From a bacterium (GTDB lineage: Bacteria; Bacillota; Bacilli; Lactobacillales; Streptococcaceae): a stretch of 8,125 nucleotides of DNA. The notes beneath the pieces are model-generated. The model saw only the letters and a program-made list of their open reading frames with translations. It did not search any database and was not told the origin of the DNA. A program made the translations under genes and the position numbers. Shown here piece by piece: positions 1-6,428 of this stretch (the stretch's first letter is position 1; each line of letters opens with the position of its first letter). The DNA is taken from positions 1 through 8,125 of the forward strand of contig CAJNBS010000029.1 in NCBI GenBank assembly GCA_905221065.1. Reading direction: 5' to 3'.

Positions 1-131
1 TTGACTTCTTTGGAGACAGTTGTCGGATCTTTTAGAATGGATTGTCCAATAGCTTTGAAGGTTTCACCGCGCTCTAAGCCTAATTGGATATCATTACGGT
101 CTGAAAGGGTAAGGTGTTTATGTTTTGTCAT
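1..131 (-). CDS. IS30-family transposase, N-terminal fragment cut by window edge
   Basis: Read on the minus strand from ATG at 131-129, the first 43 codons are open to the window edge. The protein begins MTKHKHLTLSDRNDIQLG and continues with ERGETFKAIG and DPTTVSKEV, the N-terminal helix-turn-helix characteristic of IS30-family transposases, which binds the element's terminal repeats. The catalytic DDE domain would lie further left and is not visible, so it is unknown whether the gene is intact. A Shine-Dalgarno-like GAGG sits 6 nt before the ATG on the minus strand, supporting this start. The family call rests on remembered streptococcal IS30 transposases. Confidence 0.85.
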   Translation of the reverse strand, partial: MTKHKHLTLSDRNDIQLGLERGETFKAIGQSILKDPTTVSKEV

Positions 132-196
132 AGTGAGCCTCATTTCTAACTCAAACGTCTCACACGTAATTCCACAATAAAAATCCGTTTTAGACT

Positions 197-227
197 AATT
201 TCCACTTCGGTTGGGCAAGTGGAAGTT
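197..227. repeat. Perfect-to-wobble hairpin at the presumed IS30 end
   Basis: Positions 197-207 pair with 217-227 over 11 bp (one G-T) around a 9-nt loop; the core is TCCACTT...AAGTGGA. No T-run follows directly on the plus strand. On the minus strand the structure lies upstream of the transposase, which fits a terminal inverted-repeat region or a block against incoming transcription. A smaller hairpin (AGAAG...CTTCT followed by Ts, about 234-253) lies just beyond. The role is inferred. Confidence 0.5.
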
Positions 228-278
228 ACTTTGAGAAGTTAGCCTTCTTTTTTCATGAAAAGGGATTAGAGCAAAAGA

Positions 279-307
279 TGGAAAGAAATGATAAAATATG
301 CTATAAT
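279..307 (+). promoter_or_regulatory. Promoter of the prfB-ftsE-ftsX cluster
   Basis: A consensus -10 TATAAT at 302-307 is preceded by TGC (299-301), giving a full extended -10. A weak -35, TGGAAA at 279-284, lies 17 bp upstream. Transcription would start near 314, about 20 nt before the prfB start codon. The prfB ribosome binding site AAGGAG (322-327) is 5 nt from the ATG. Confidence 0.75.
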
Positions 308-332
308 GAAATGATGTAAAAAAGGAGTATTT

Positions 333-1428
333 ATGGACATTTCAGTAATTCGTCAAAAAATTGATGCAAATCGTGAAAAATTAGCTTCTTTCAGGGGGTC
401 GCTTTGACCTAGAAGGTTTAGAGGAAGAGATTGCCATCTTGGAAAACAAGATGACAGAACCTGATTTTTGGAACGATAATATCGCGGCCCAAAAAACGTC
501 GCAAGAATTAAATGAATTAAAAAATACCTACAATACCTTCCATAAAATGGAAGAGTTGCAGGATGAAGTCGAAATTTTATTAGACTTTTTAGCTGAAGAC
601 GAGTCAGTGCATGAGGAACTGGTTGAGCAGTTATCAGAACTTGATAAGATGATGACCAGTTACGAGATGACCTTGCTCTTGTCAGAACCTTATGACCATA
701 ATAATGCGATTTTGGAAATCCATCCAGGATCCGGTGGTACTGAGGCGCAGGACTGGGGGGATATGTTACTTCGTATGTATACTCGTTATGGCAATGCTAA
801 AGGATTTAAAGTGGAAGTATTGGATTATCAAGCAGGTGATGAGGCTGGTATCAAGTCAGTAACCTTATCATTTGAAGGTCCTAATGCCTACGGTCTTCTC
901 AAGTCAGAAATGGGTGTGCACCGTTTGGTACGAATTTCACCATTTGACTCTGCCAAACGTCGCCATACCTCTTTCACATCTGTAGAAGTGATGCCTGAGC
1001 TGGATGATACTATTGAAGTGGAAATACGTGAAGATGACATCAAGATGGATACCTTCCGTTCAGGTGGTGCCGGTGGACAAAACGTCAACAAGGTTTCAAC
1101 AGGGGTGCGTTTGACACACATTCCAACTGGAATTGTTGTCCAATCAACGGTTGATCGTACCCAGTATGGAAATAGAGATCGAGCTATGAAGATGTTGCAG
1201 GCTAAGCTCTATCAAATGGAGCAAGAAAAGAAAGCTGCGGAAGTCGATTCCCTCAAGGGTGAGAAAAAGGAAATCACATGGGGAAGTCAAATCCGTTCTT
1301 ATGTTTTCACGCCTTATACTATGGTAAAAGATCATCGAACTAGCTTTGAAGTTGCTCAGGTAGATAAGGTTATGGACGGAGACCTAGATGGTTTTATCGA
1401 TGCCTACCTCAAGTGGCGAATCAGCTAA
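333..1428 (+). CDS. prfB: Peptide chain release factor 2 (RF2), programmed +1 frameshift
   Basis: RF2 recognises UGA and UAA stop codons in the ribosomal A site and triggers peptide release. Translation starts at ATG 333 and runs 24 codons to an in-frame TGA (405-407). A +1 shift there continues in the frame of 406-1428, so the coding sequence is join(333..404, 406..1428), 364 aa, the usual RF2 length. The SPF anticodon tripeptide is at residues 202-204, and the GGQ motif that enters the peptidyl transferase centre is at 247-249, within [12 protein letters not shown]. The N-terminal helical domain (about 25-115) is intact. The break is not a mutation: the shift site has all the standard parts. 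ftsE follows after 17 nt, indicating co-transcription. TTG 439 is not a start; it is an internal Leu codon of the shifted frame. Confidence 0.97.
393..408 (+). promoter_or_regulatory. prfB +1 programmed frameshift (recoding) site
   Basis: The elements are an internal Shine-Dalgarno-like AGGGGG (393-398), a 3-nt spacer TCG, the slippery codon CTT (402-404), and stop TGA followed by C (405-408). This matches the layout of the E. coli site (AGGGGG, 3 nt, CTT TGA C). In the known mechanism, low RF2 slows termination at this UGA, the peptidyl-tRNA on CUU slips one base to UUU, and full-length RF2 is made: a negative feedback loop. UGA followed by C is a poor termination context, which favours the shift. 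Confidence 0.95.
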
Positions 1429-1445
1429 GAAAGAAAGGAACTCAC

Positions 1446-2138
1446 ATGTCAATCATTGAAATGAGAGATGTCGTCAAAAAATACGACAACGGAACGACTG
1501 CCTTACGCGGTGTTTCGGTCAGCGTTCAACCAGGAGAATTTGCTTACATTGTAGGACCTTCAGGAGCAGGGAAGTCAACCTTCATACGTTCTCTATATCG
1601 TGAAGTAAAAATCGATAAAGGAAGCCTATCAGTTGCTGGTTTTAATCTGGTTAAGATCAAAAAGAAAGACGTCCCGCTTCTACGTCGTAGTGTTGGGGTT
1701 GTCTTCCAGGATTATAAACTCTTGCCAAAGAAAACTGTCTATGAAAATATTGCTTACGCTATGGAAGTAATCGGGGAAAATCGTCGTAATATCAAAAAAC
1801 GTGTGATGGAAGTTTTGGACTTGGTTGGATTGAAGCACAAGGTTCGTTCTTTCCCAAATGAACTTTCAGGGGGAGAACAACAGCGTATTGCGATAGCGCG
1901 TGCTATTGTGAACAATCCCAAAGTATTGATAGCCGATGAACCAACAGGAAACTTGGACCCTGATAATTCATGGGAAATTATGAATCTCTTGGAACGGATT
2001 AACCTACAAGGGACAACTATTTTAATGGCGACTCATAATAGCCAGATTGTAAATACCTTGCGCCACCGTGTCATTGCCATTGAAAATGGCCGTGTCGTTC
2101 GTGACGAATCAAAAGGAGAGTATGGATACGATGATTAG
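1446..2138 (+). CDS. ftsE: Cell division ATP-binding protein FtsE
   Basis: This is the cytoplasmic ABC ATPase that pairs with FtsX. In streptococci the FtsEX complex couples ATP hydrolysis to activation of the peptidoglycan hydrolase PcsB at the division site. The 230-aa protein has Walker A GPSGAGKST (37-45), Q-loop Gln88, signature LSGGE (140-144), Walker B VLIADE (160-165), D-loop after NLD (about 169-171), and switch His197, all intact. ATG 1446 is chosen because AAAGGA (1434-1439) sits at ideal spacing and the protein then begins MSIIEMRDVV, as in the family; an upstream GTG at 1413 lies inside prfB and lacks a ribosome site. The gene follows prfB by 17 nt and overlaps ftsX by 8 nt, consistent with coupled translation. 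Confidence 0.97.
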   Translation: MSIIEMRDVVKKYDNGTTALRGVSVSVQPGEFAYIVGPSGAGKSTFIRSLYREVKIDKGSLSVAGFNLVKIKKKDVPLLRRSVGVVFQDYKLLPKKTVYENIAYAMEVIGENRRNIKKRVMEVLDLVGLKHKVRSFPNELSGGEQQRIAIARAIVNNPKVLIADEPTGNLDPDNSWEIMNLLERINLQGTTILMATHNSQIVNTLRHRVIAIENGRVVRDESKGEYGYDD

Positions 2139-3057
2139 TAGATTTTTTCGCCATTTATTTGAATCACTAAAAAGTTTGAAACGAAATGGTTGGATGACAG
2201 TGGCTGCTGTCAGCTCAGTCATGATTACTTTGACCTTGGTTGCCATATTTGCTTCTGTTATTTTCAATACAGCGAAACTAGCTACAGATATTGAAAATAA
2301 TGTTCGAGTGATGGTTTATATTCGTAAGGATGTAGCTGATAATAGCGAGACTATTGAAAAAGAAGGTCAAACTGTTACAAATAATGACTACCACAAGGTA
2401 TACAATGCCTTGAAGGGGATGTCTACTGTTAAAAGTGTTACCTTTTCAAGTAAAGAAGAACAATATGAAAAATTAACCGAGACAATGGGGGACAACTGGA
2501 AAATTTTTGAAGGAGATGCCAACCCCCTCTATGATGCCTATATCGTTGATACAAATACGCCGAGTGATGTAAAAACTGTAGCCGAGGATGCTAAAAAAAT
2601 TGAAGGTGTGTCTGAGGTTCAGGATGGTGGTGCCAATACAGAACGCCTATTCCAACTAGCATCATTTATCCGTGTTTGGGGATTAGTTATTGCAGGACTT
2701 TTGATTTTCATTGCAGTTTTCTTGATTTCAAATACCATTCGTATCACCATTATTTCCCGCAGTCGTGAAATTCAAATCATGCGTTTGGTTGGTGCTAAGA
2801 ACAGTTATATCCGTGGACCTTTCTTACTTGAAGGTGCCTTCATTGGTTTGCTTGGAGCAACTGCACCATCAGTGTTGGTCTTTATTGTTTATCGAATGGT
2901 TTACCAATCTGTCAATAAGTCCTTGGTCGGACAAAATCTTTCTATGATTGCACCGGAGGTATTTACTCCTCTGATGATTGCCCTATTATTTGTGATTGGG
3001 ATTTTCATTGGTTCACTGGGATCAGGAATTTCTATGCGCCGATTCTTGAAGATTTAG
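2131..3057 (+). CDS. ftsX: Cell division protein FtsX (membrane partner of FtsE)
   Basis: This membrane subunit of the FtsEX complex transmits ATPase-driven changes to an extracellular murein hydrolase (PcsB in streptococci). The 308-aa protein has a basic cytoplasmic N-terminus, TM1 at about 22-45, a large extracellular loop (about 46-172, rich in charged residues and carrying the known PcsB interaction region in pneumococcus), TM2 about 177-198, TM3 about 229-253, and TM4 about 277-300, ending in a short basic tail (MRRFLKI). The start is uncertain by three codons. ATG 2131 gives the length I recall for pneumococcal FtsX but lies 12 nt from GGAG (2115-2118); ATG 2122 lies only 3 nt from it. 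Either start overlaps ftsE. A terminator follows 20 nt after the stop. Confidence 0.95.
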   Translation: MISRFFRHLFESLKSLKRNGWMTVAAVSSVMITLTLVAIFASVIFNTAKLATDIENNVRVMVYIRKDVADNSETIEKEGQTVTNNDYHKVYNALKGMSTVKSVTFSSKEEQYEKLTETMGDNWKIFEGDANPLYDAYIVDTNTPSDVKTVAEDAKKIEGVSEVQDGGANTERLFQLASFIRVWGLVIAGLLIFIAVFLISNTIRITIISRSREIQIMRLVGAKNSYIRGPFLLEGAFIGLLGATAPSVLVFIVYRMVYQSVNKSLVGQNLSMIAPEVFTPLMIALLFVIGIFIGSLGSGISMRRFLKI

Positions 3058-3077
3058 GTAAACTAGCTACTTTTATG

Positions 3078-3102
3078 AGGAGATTAAATGATCTCCTTTT
3101 TT
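3078..3102 (+). terminator. Rho-independent terminator after ftsX
   Basis: A perfect 7-bp stem AGGAGAT/ATCTCCT (3078-3084 with 3091-3097) around a 6-nt loop is followed by a run of Ts to 3102. It closes the prfB-ftsE-ftsX unit and separates it from the PTS gene promoter. Confidence 0.85.
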
Positions 3103-3127
3103 ACTACAAAAATTTTAGAAAAAAGTG

Positions 3128-3163
3128 TAATTTTTTTTGTAAAAGCCTTTACAAAAAAAATTA
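3128..3163. repeat. Perfect 16-bp dyad covering the PTS promoter -35 region
   Basis: Positions 3128-3143 are the exact reverse complement of 3148-3163, with a 4-nt centre (AGCC). The core reads TGTAAA-AGCC-TTTACA and the outer arms are T8 and A8 tracts. The right arm contains the -35 hexamer TTTACA (3148-3153), so anything bound to the dyad would touch the polymerase site. It does not look like a terminator because the stem is almost all A-T. It resembles a regulator operator, but no family is identified: it is one base shorter than the TGTNA-N7-TNACA GlnR box and two longer than a standard cre site. Confidence 0.65.
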
Positions 3164-3175
3164 AAGTGGTATAAT
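3148..3175 (+). promoter_or_regulatory. Promoter of the PTS IICBA gene
   Basis: The -35 TTTACA (3148-3153) matches 5 of 6 consensus bases. A 16-bp spacer leads to -10 TATAAT (3170-3175), with TGG (3167-3169) forming an extended -10. This is the strongest promoter in the window by consensus. Transcription should begin near 3182, leaving a leader of about 60 nt that contains a second dyad. Confidence 0.85.
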
Positions 3176-3189
3176 TAAATCATAAAAGG

Positions 3190-3215
3190 TGCAAACGTTT
3201 TCGTAAAACGTTTGC
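3190..3215 (+). promoter_or_regulatory. Palindromic operator/hairpin in the PTS gene leader (cre-like)
   Basis: GCAAACGTTTT (3191-3201) is the exact reverse complement of AAAACGTTTGC (3205-3215) around CGT. It lies just downstream of the expected transcription start. Each arm holds an ACGT-centred core typical of LacI/CcpA-family operators. The stretch from 3190 (TGCAAACGTTTTCG) matches the catabolite-responsive element consensus TGWAANCGNTNWCA at all but two fixed positions. Alternatives are a sugar-specific LacI-type operator or an RNA hairpin. It is not a terminator, as no T-run follows. The structure is seen; the regulator is inferred. Confidence 0.6.
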
Positions 3216-3240
3216 CTAAATAAAAATAAAGGAGATTTGA

Positions 3241-5421
3241 ATGATGAAAGATACATTCAAAAATGTCTTGTCTTTCGAATTTTGGCAAAAATTCGGTAAG
3301 GCTTTGATGGTGGTTATCGCGGTTATGCCGGCTGCTGGTTTGATGATTTCAATCGGTAAGTCTATCGTGATGATTAACCCAACCTTTGCACCACTCGTTA
3401 TTACTGGTGGTGTACTAGAGCAAATCGGTTGGGGAGTTATCGTTAACCTTCATATCTTGTTCGCCCTCGCTATTGGAGGAAGCTGGGCTAAAGAACGTGC
3501 TGGTGGTGCTTTCGCCGCTGGTCTTGCCTTCATCTTGATTAACCGTATCACTGGTACAATCTTTGGTGTATCAGGCGATATGTTGAAAAATCCAGATGCT
3601 ATGGTAACTACACTCTTTGGTGGTTCAATCAAAGTTGCTGATTACTTTATCAGTGTTCTTGAAGCTCCAGCCTTGAACATGGGTGTATTCGTAGGGATTA
3701 TCTCAGGTTTTATTGGGGCAACTGCTTACAACAAATACTACAACTTCCGTAAGCTTCCTGATGCACTTTCATTCTTTAACGGAAAACGTTTTGTACCGTT
3801 TGTAGTTATTCTTCGTTCAGTAATTGCTGCAATTCTACTTGCTGCTTTCTGGCCAGTAGTTCAAACAGGTATCAATAGCTTTGGTATCTGGATTGCCAAC
3901 TCACAAGAAACAGCTCCAATCCTTGCACCATTCTTGTATGGTACTTTGGAACGTTTGCTCTTGCCATTTGGTCTTCACCATATGTTGACTATCCCAATGA
4001 ACTACACAGCTCTTGGTGGTACTTATGAAGTCTTAACTGGTGCAGCTAAAGGCACTCAAGTATTTGGTCAAGACCCACTATGGCTTGCATGGGTAACAGA
4101 CCTTGTAAACCTTAAAGGTACTGATGCAACTCAATACCAACACTTGTTAGATACAGTACATCCAGCTCGTTTCAAAGTTGGACAAATGATCGGTTCATTC
4201 GGTATCTTGATGGGTGTGATTGTGGCTATCTACCGTAATGTTGATGCTGACAAAAAACACAGATACAAAGGTATGATGATTGCGACAGCTCTTGCAACAT
4301 TCTTGACAGGGGTTACTGAACCAATCGAATACATGTTCATGTTCATCGCAACACCTATGTATCTTGTTTACTCACTTGTTCAAGGTGCTGCCTTCGCTAT
4401 GGCTGACGTTGTAAACCTACGTATGCACTCATTCGGTTCAATCGAGTTCTTGACTCGTACACCTATTGCAATCAGTGCTGGTATCGGTATGGATATCGTT
4501 AACTTCGTTTGGGTAACTGTTCTCTTTGCCGTAATCATGTACTTTATTGCAAACTTCATGATTCAAAAATTCAACTACGCAACTCCAGGGCGTAACGGAA
4601 ACTACGAAACTGCTGAAGGTTCAGAAGAATCTAGCAGTGAAGTGAAAGTTGCAGCTGGTTCTCAAGCTGTGAACATTATTAACCTTCTTGGTGGACGTGC
4701 AAACATCGTTGATGTTGACGCATGTATGACTCGTCTTCGTGTAACTGTTAAAGATGCAGATAAAGTAGGAAATGCAGAGCAATGGAAAGCAGAAGGAGCT
4801 ATGGGTCTTGTCATGAAAGGACAAGGGGTTCAAGCTATCTACGGACCAAAAGCTGACGTATTGAAATCTGATATCCAAGATATCCTTGATTCAGGTGAAA
4901 TCATTCCTGAAACTCTTCCAAGTCAAATGACTGAAGCACAACAAAACGCTGTTCACTTCAAAGGTCTTACTGAGGAAGTTTACTCAGTAGCAGACGGTCA
5001 AGTTGTTGCTTTGGAACAAGTAAAAGATCCAGTATTTGCTCAAAAAATGATGGGTGATGGATTTGCAGTAGAACCTGCAAATGGAAACATTGTATCTCCA
5101 GTTTCAGGTACTGTATCAAGCATCTTCCCAACAAAACATGCTCTTGGTATTGTGACTGCAGCAGGTCTTGAAGTATTGGTTCACATTGGTTTGGACACAG
5201 TAAGTCTTGAAGGTAAACCATTTACAGTTCATGTTGCTGAAGGACAAAAAGTTGCAGCAGGTGATCTTCTTGTCACAGCTGACTTGGATGCTATCCGTGG
5301 AGCAGGTCGTGAAACTTCAACAGTAGTTGTCTTCACAAATGGTGATGCAATTAAATCAGTTAAATTAGAAAAAACAGGTTCTCTTGCAGCTAAAACAGCA
5401 GTTGCTAAAGTAGAATTGTAA
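3241..5421 (+). CDS. ptsG: PTS glucose-family transporter, fused EIICBA
   Basis: This membrane permease of the phosphoenolpyruvate:sugar phosphotransferase system imports a hexose, most likely glucose, and phosphorylates it using phosphate passed from HPr. All three domains are in one 726-aa chain. EIIC (about 1-440) is multi-pass and sugar-binding, with TEPIE at 359-363. A linker rich in Glu/Ser follows at about 455-468. EIIB (about 475-555) has phospho-Cys495 in DACMTRLRV. EIIA (about 595-710) has His633 and the phospho-acceptor His648 in VLVHIGLD; their 15-residue spacing equals that of His75/His90 in E. coli EIIA-Glc. The start at ATG 3241 has AAAGGAGA (3228-3235) at good spacing; ATG 3244 is an adjacent alternative. 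Codon use appears strongly biased, suggesting high expression. It is monocistronic by its flanking terminators. Exact sugar specificity is inferred from family. Confidence 0.93.
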   Translation: MMKDTFKNVLSFEFWQKFGKALMVVIAVMPAAGLMISIGKSIVMINPTFAPLVITGGVLEQIGWGVIVNLHILFALAIGGSWAKERAGGAFAAGLAFILINRITGTIFGVSGDMLKNPDAMVTTLFGGSIKVADYFISVLEAPALNMGVFVGIISGFIGATAYNKYYNFRKLPDALSFFNGKRFVPFVVILRSVIAAILLAAFWPVVQTGINSFGIWIANSQETAPILAPFLYGTLERLLLPFGLHHMLTIPMNYTALGGTYEVLTGAAKGTQVFGQDPLWLAWVTDLVNLKGTDATQYQHLLDTVHPARFKVGQMIGSFGILMGVIVAIYRNVDADKKHRYKGMMIATALATFLTGVTEPIEYMFMFIATPMYLVYSLVQGAAFAMADVVNLRMHSFGSIEFLTRTPIAISAGIGMDIVNFVWVTVLFAVIMYFIANFMIQKFNYATPGRNGNYETAEGSEESSSEVKVAAGSQAVNIINLLGGRANIVDVDACMTRLRVTVKDADKVGNAEQWKAEGAMGLVMKGQGVQAIYGPKADVLKSDIQDILDSGEIIPETLPSQMTEAQQNAVHFKGLTEEVYSVADGQVVALEQVKDPVFAQKMMGDGFAVEPANGNIVSPVSGTVSSIFPTKHALGIVTAAGLEVLVHIGLDTVSLEGKPFTVHVAEGQKVAAGDLLVTADLDAIRGAGRETSTVVVFTNGDAIKSVKLEKTGSLAAKTAVAKVEL

Positions 5422-5428
5422 TATACTT

Positions 5429-5461
5429 GAGGTTGGAAGCTGTATTCCAACCTCTTATTTT
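5429..5461 (+). terminator. Rho-independent terminator after the PTS gene
   Basis: A perfect 10-bp stem GAGGTTGGAA/TTCCAACCTC (5429-5438 with 5445-5454) with a 6-nt loop is followed by TTATTTT. It lies just 7 nt after the PTS stop codon and immediately before the ribosome site of the next gene, so expression of that gene requires leak-through or an unseen promoter. Confidence 0.9.
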
Positions 5462-5472
5462 GGGAGAAAAGA

Positions 5473-6288
5473 ATGAAATTTTTAACACTCAATACTCACA
5501 GTTGGATGGAAAAAGAAGCTGAGGAAAAATTCCAGATTTTACTTGAGGATATTCTTGAAAAAGACTATGATTTGATTTGTTTCCAAGAAATCAATCAGGA
5601 GATCACTTCGCCAGAGGTGGAGGTTAATGACCTTTATCAAGCTTTGCCAGCAGCTGAGCCTATTCACCAAGACCACTATGTTAGACTCTTGGTTGAAAAG
5701 TTGTCTGAGCAAGGGAAAAATTACTACTGGACTTGGGCCTATAACCATATCGGTTATGATCGCTACCATGAAGGTGTGGCTATTTTGTCTAAAACACCTA
5801 TTGAAGCTAGAGAAATTTTGGTCTCAGATGTGGATGATCCAACAGACTATCATACTCGCCGTGTCGCCCTGGCTGAAACTGTAGTCGATGGAAAGGATCT
5901 TGCAGTTGCCAGTGTCCATCTTTCTTGGTGGGATAAAGGTTTCCAAGAAGAATGGGCACGATTTGAGGCTGTCTTGAAAGAATTGAACAAGCCACTTTTG
6001 CTAGCTGGAGATTTCAACAACCCAGCCGGTCAGGAAGGCTACCAAGCTATTTTAGCTAGTCCATTAGGATTACAAGATGCCTTTGAAGTTGCTCAAGAGA
6101 AAAGTGGTAGCTATACAGTTCCACCAGAAATTGATGGCTGGAAGGGAAACACAGAACCCCTTCGAATCGATTATGTCTTTACTACCAAAGAGTTAGCGGT
6201 AGAAAATTTACATGTCGTATTTGATGGTAACAAGAGTCCACAAGTGAGTGATCACTATGGCTTGAATGCTCTTTTAAACTGGAAATAA
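5473..6288 (+). CDS. Endonuclease/exonuclease/phosphatase-family metal-dependent hydrolase
   Basis: This 271-aa protein has the DNase I-like (EEP) fold, whose members cleave phosphate esters in nucleic acids, phospholipids or small molecules using a divalent metal. The full catalytic set is visible: Asn7 (LTLNTHS), metal-binding Glu39 (CFQEIN), His149 (SVHLSWW), Asp180 and Asn182 (LAGDFNNPA), Asp233 (RIDYVF) and the terminal Asp260-His261 pair (SDHYGL). There is no signal peptide or membrane segment, so it should be cytoplasmic. The length suits a single-domain enzyme; the substrate cannot be told from sequence. GGGAG (5462-5466) is 6 nt before ATG 5473. No promoter is evident in the 51-nt gap after the PTS gene, which contains a terminator. 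It may act on a sugar phosphate or nucleotide, but that would be guilt by neighbour only. Confidence 0.9.
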   Translation: MKFLTLNTHSWMEKEAEEKFQILLEDILEKDYDLICFQEINQEITSPEVEVNDLYQALPAAEPIHQDHYVRLLVEKLSEQGKNYYWTWAYNHIGYDRYHEGVAILSKTPIEAREILVSDVDDPTDYHTRRVALAETVVDGKDLAVASVHLSWWDKGFQEEWARFEAVLKELNKPLLLAGDFNNPAGQEGYQAILASPLGLQDAFEVAQEKSGSYTVPPEIDGWKGNTEPLRIDYVFTTKELAVENLHVVFDGNKSPQVSDHYGLNALLNWK

Positions 6289-6300
6289 AGATTGAAAAGA

Positions 6301-6329
6301 GGTTGGGATTCTCAAATTCCAGCCTTTTT
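6301..6329 (+). terminator. Rho-independent terminator after the EEP hydrolase gene
   Basis: A 10-bp stem, GGTTGGGATT (6301-6310) with AATTCCAGCC (6315-6324), two G-T pairs, a 4-nt CTCA loop, and T5 immediately after. The As before the stem can pair with the Ts, extending it. It shares the GGTTGG opening with the terminator at 5429 and with the half-hairpin at 7777. Confidence 0.88.
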
Positions 6330-6373
6330 CTGACTAGAAAAGCTACAGGAAATAGCCTAAATAAGTGAGACTA

Positions 6374-6400
6374 CTGAAATGGAATAAAATGTGGTATAAT
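6374..6400 (+). promoter_or_regulatory. Promoter of the DEAD-box helicase gene
   Basis: A perfect -10 TATAAT (6395-6400) preceded by TGG (6392-6394) forms an extended -10. The only -35 candidate, CTGAAA (6374-6379), is weak and 15 bp away, so this is probably a promoter depending mainly on its extended -10. The expected start is near 6407, leaving a leader of about 20 nt. Confidence 0.75.
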
Positions 6401-6428
6401 TGATAAGGTAGATAGAATCGAGGATATT

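Larger units (their letters stand above)
1..227 (-). mobile_element. IS30-family insertion sequence, 5' end (partial)
   Basis: The interval contains the start of an IS30-type transposase read leftward, its upstream leader, and a strong hairpin at 197-227 that may lie at or near the element's outer terminus. The rest of the element is off the left edge. The outer boundary is an estimate: I placed it at the end of the hairpin because ordinary prfB promoter sequence begins shortly after. No target duplication can be checked because the other end is not in view. The transposase is divergent from prfB, so the element cannot simply read through into the prfB operon from its own transposase promoter. 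Confidence 0.65.

Noticed and set aside
170..182. A 13-base word (TTCCACAATAAAA) shared with 7963-7975, as a possible repeat linking the two edges
   Set aside because: A single AT-rich 13-mer match is expected by chance in a window of this length, and the flanks do not align.
333..407. prfB as a frameshifted pseudogene, or the 25-codon reading frame as a separate small gene
   Set aside because: The break coincides with a complete RF2 recoding signal and the downstream frame carries intact SPF and GGQ motifs.
439..441. TTG at 439 as the prfB start
   Set aside because: No ribosome site precedes it and homology continues upstream through the frameshift to ATG 333.
1413..1445. GTG at 1413 as an earlier ftsE start
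   Set aside because: It lies within the prfB coding sequence without a ribosome site; ATG 1446 has one and fits the family N-terminus.
3128..3163. The T8/A8 dyad as a second terminator for ftsX
   Set aside because: The stem is almost entirely A-T, no T-run follows on the plus strand, and its right arm is the -35 box of a good promoter.
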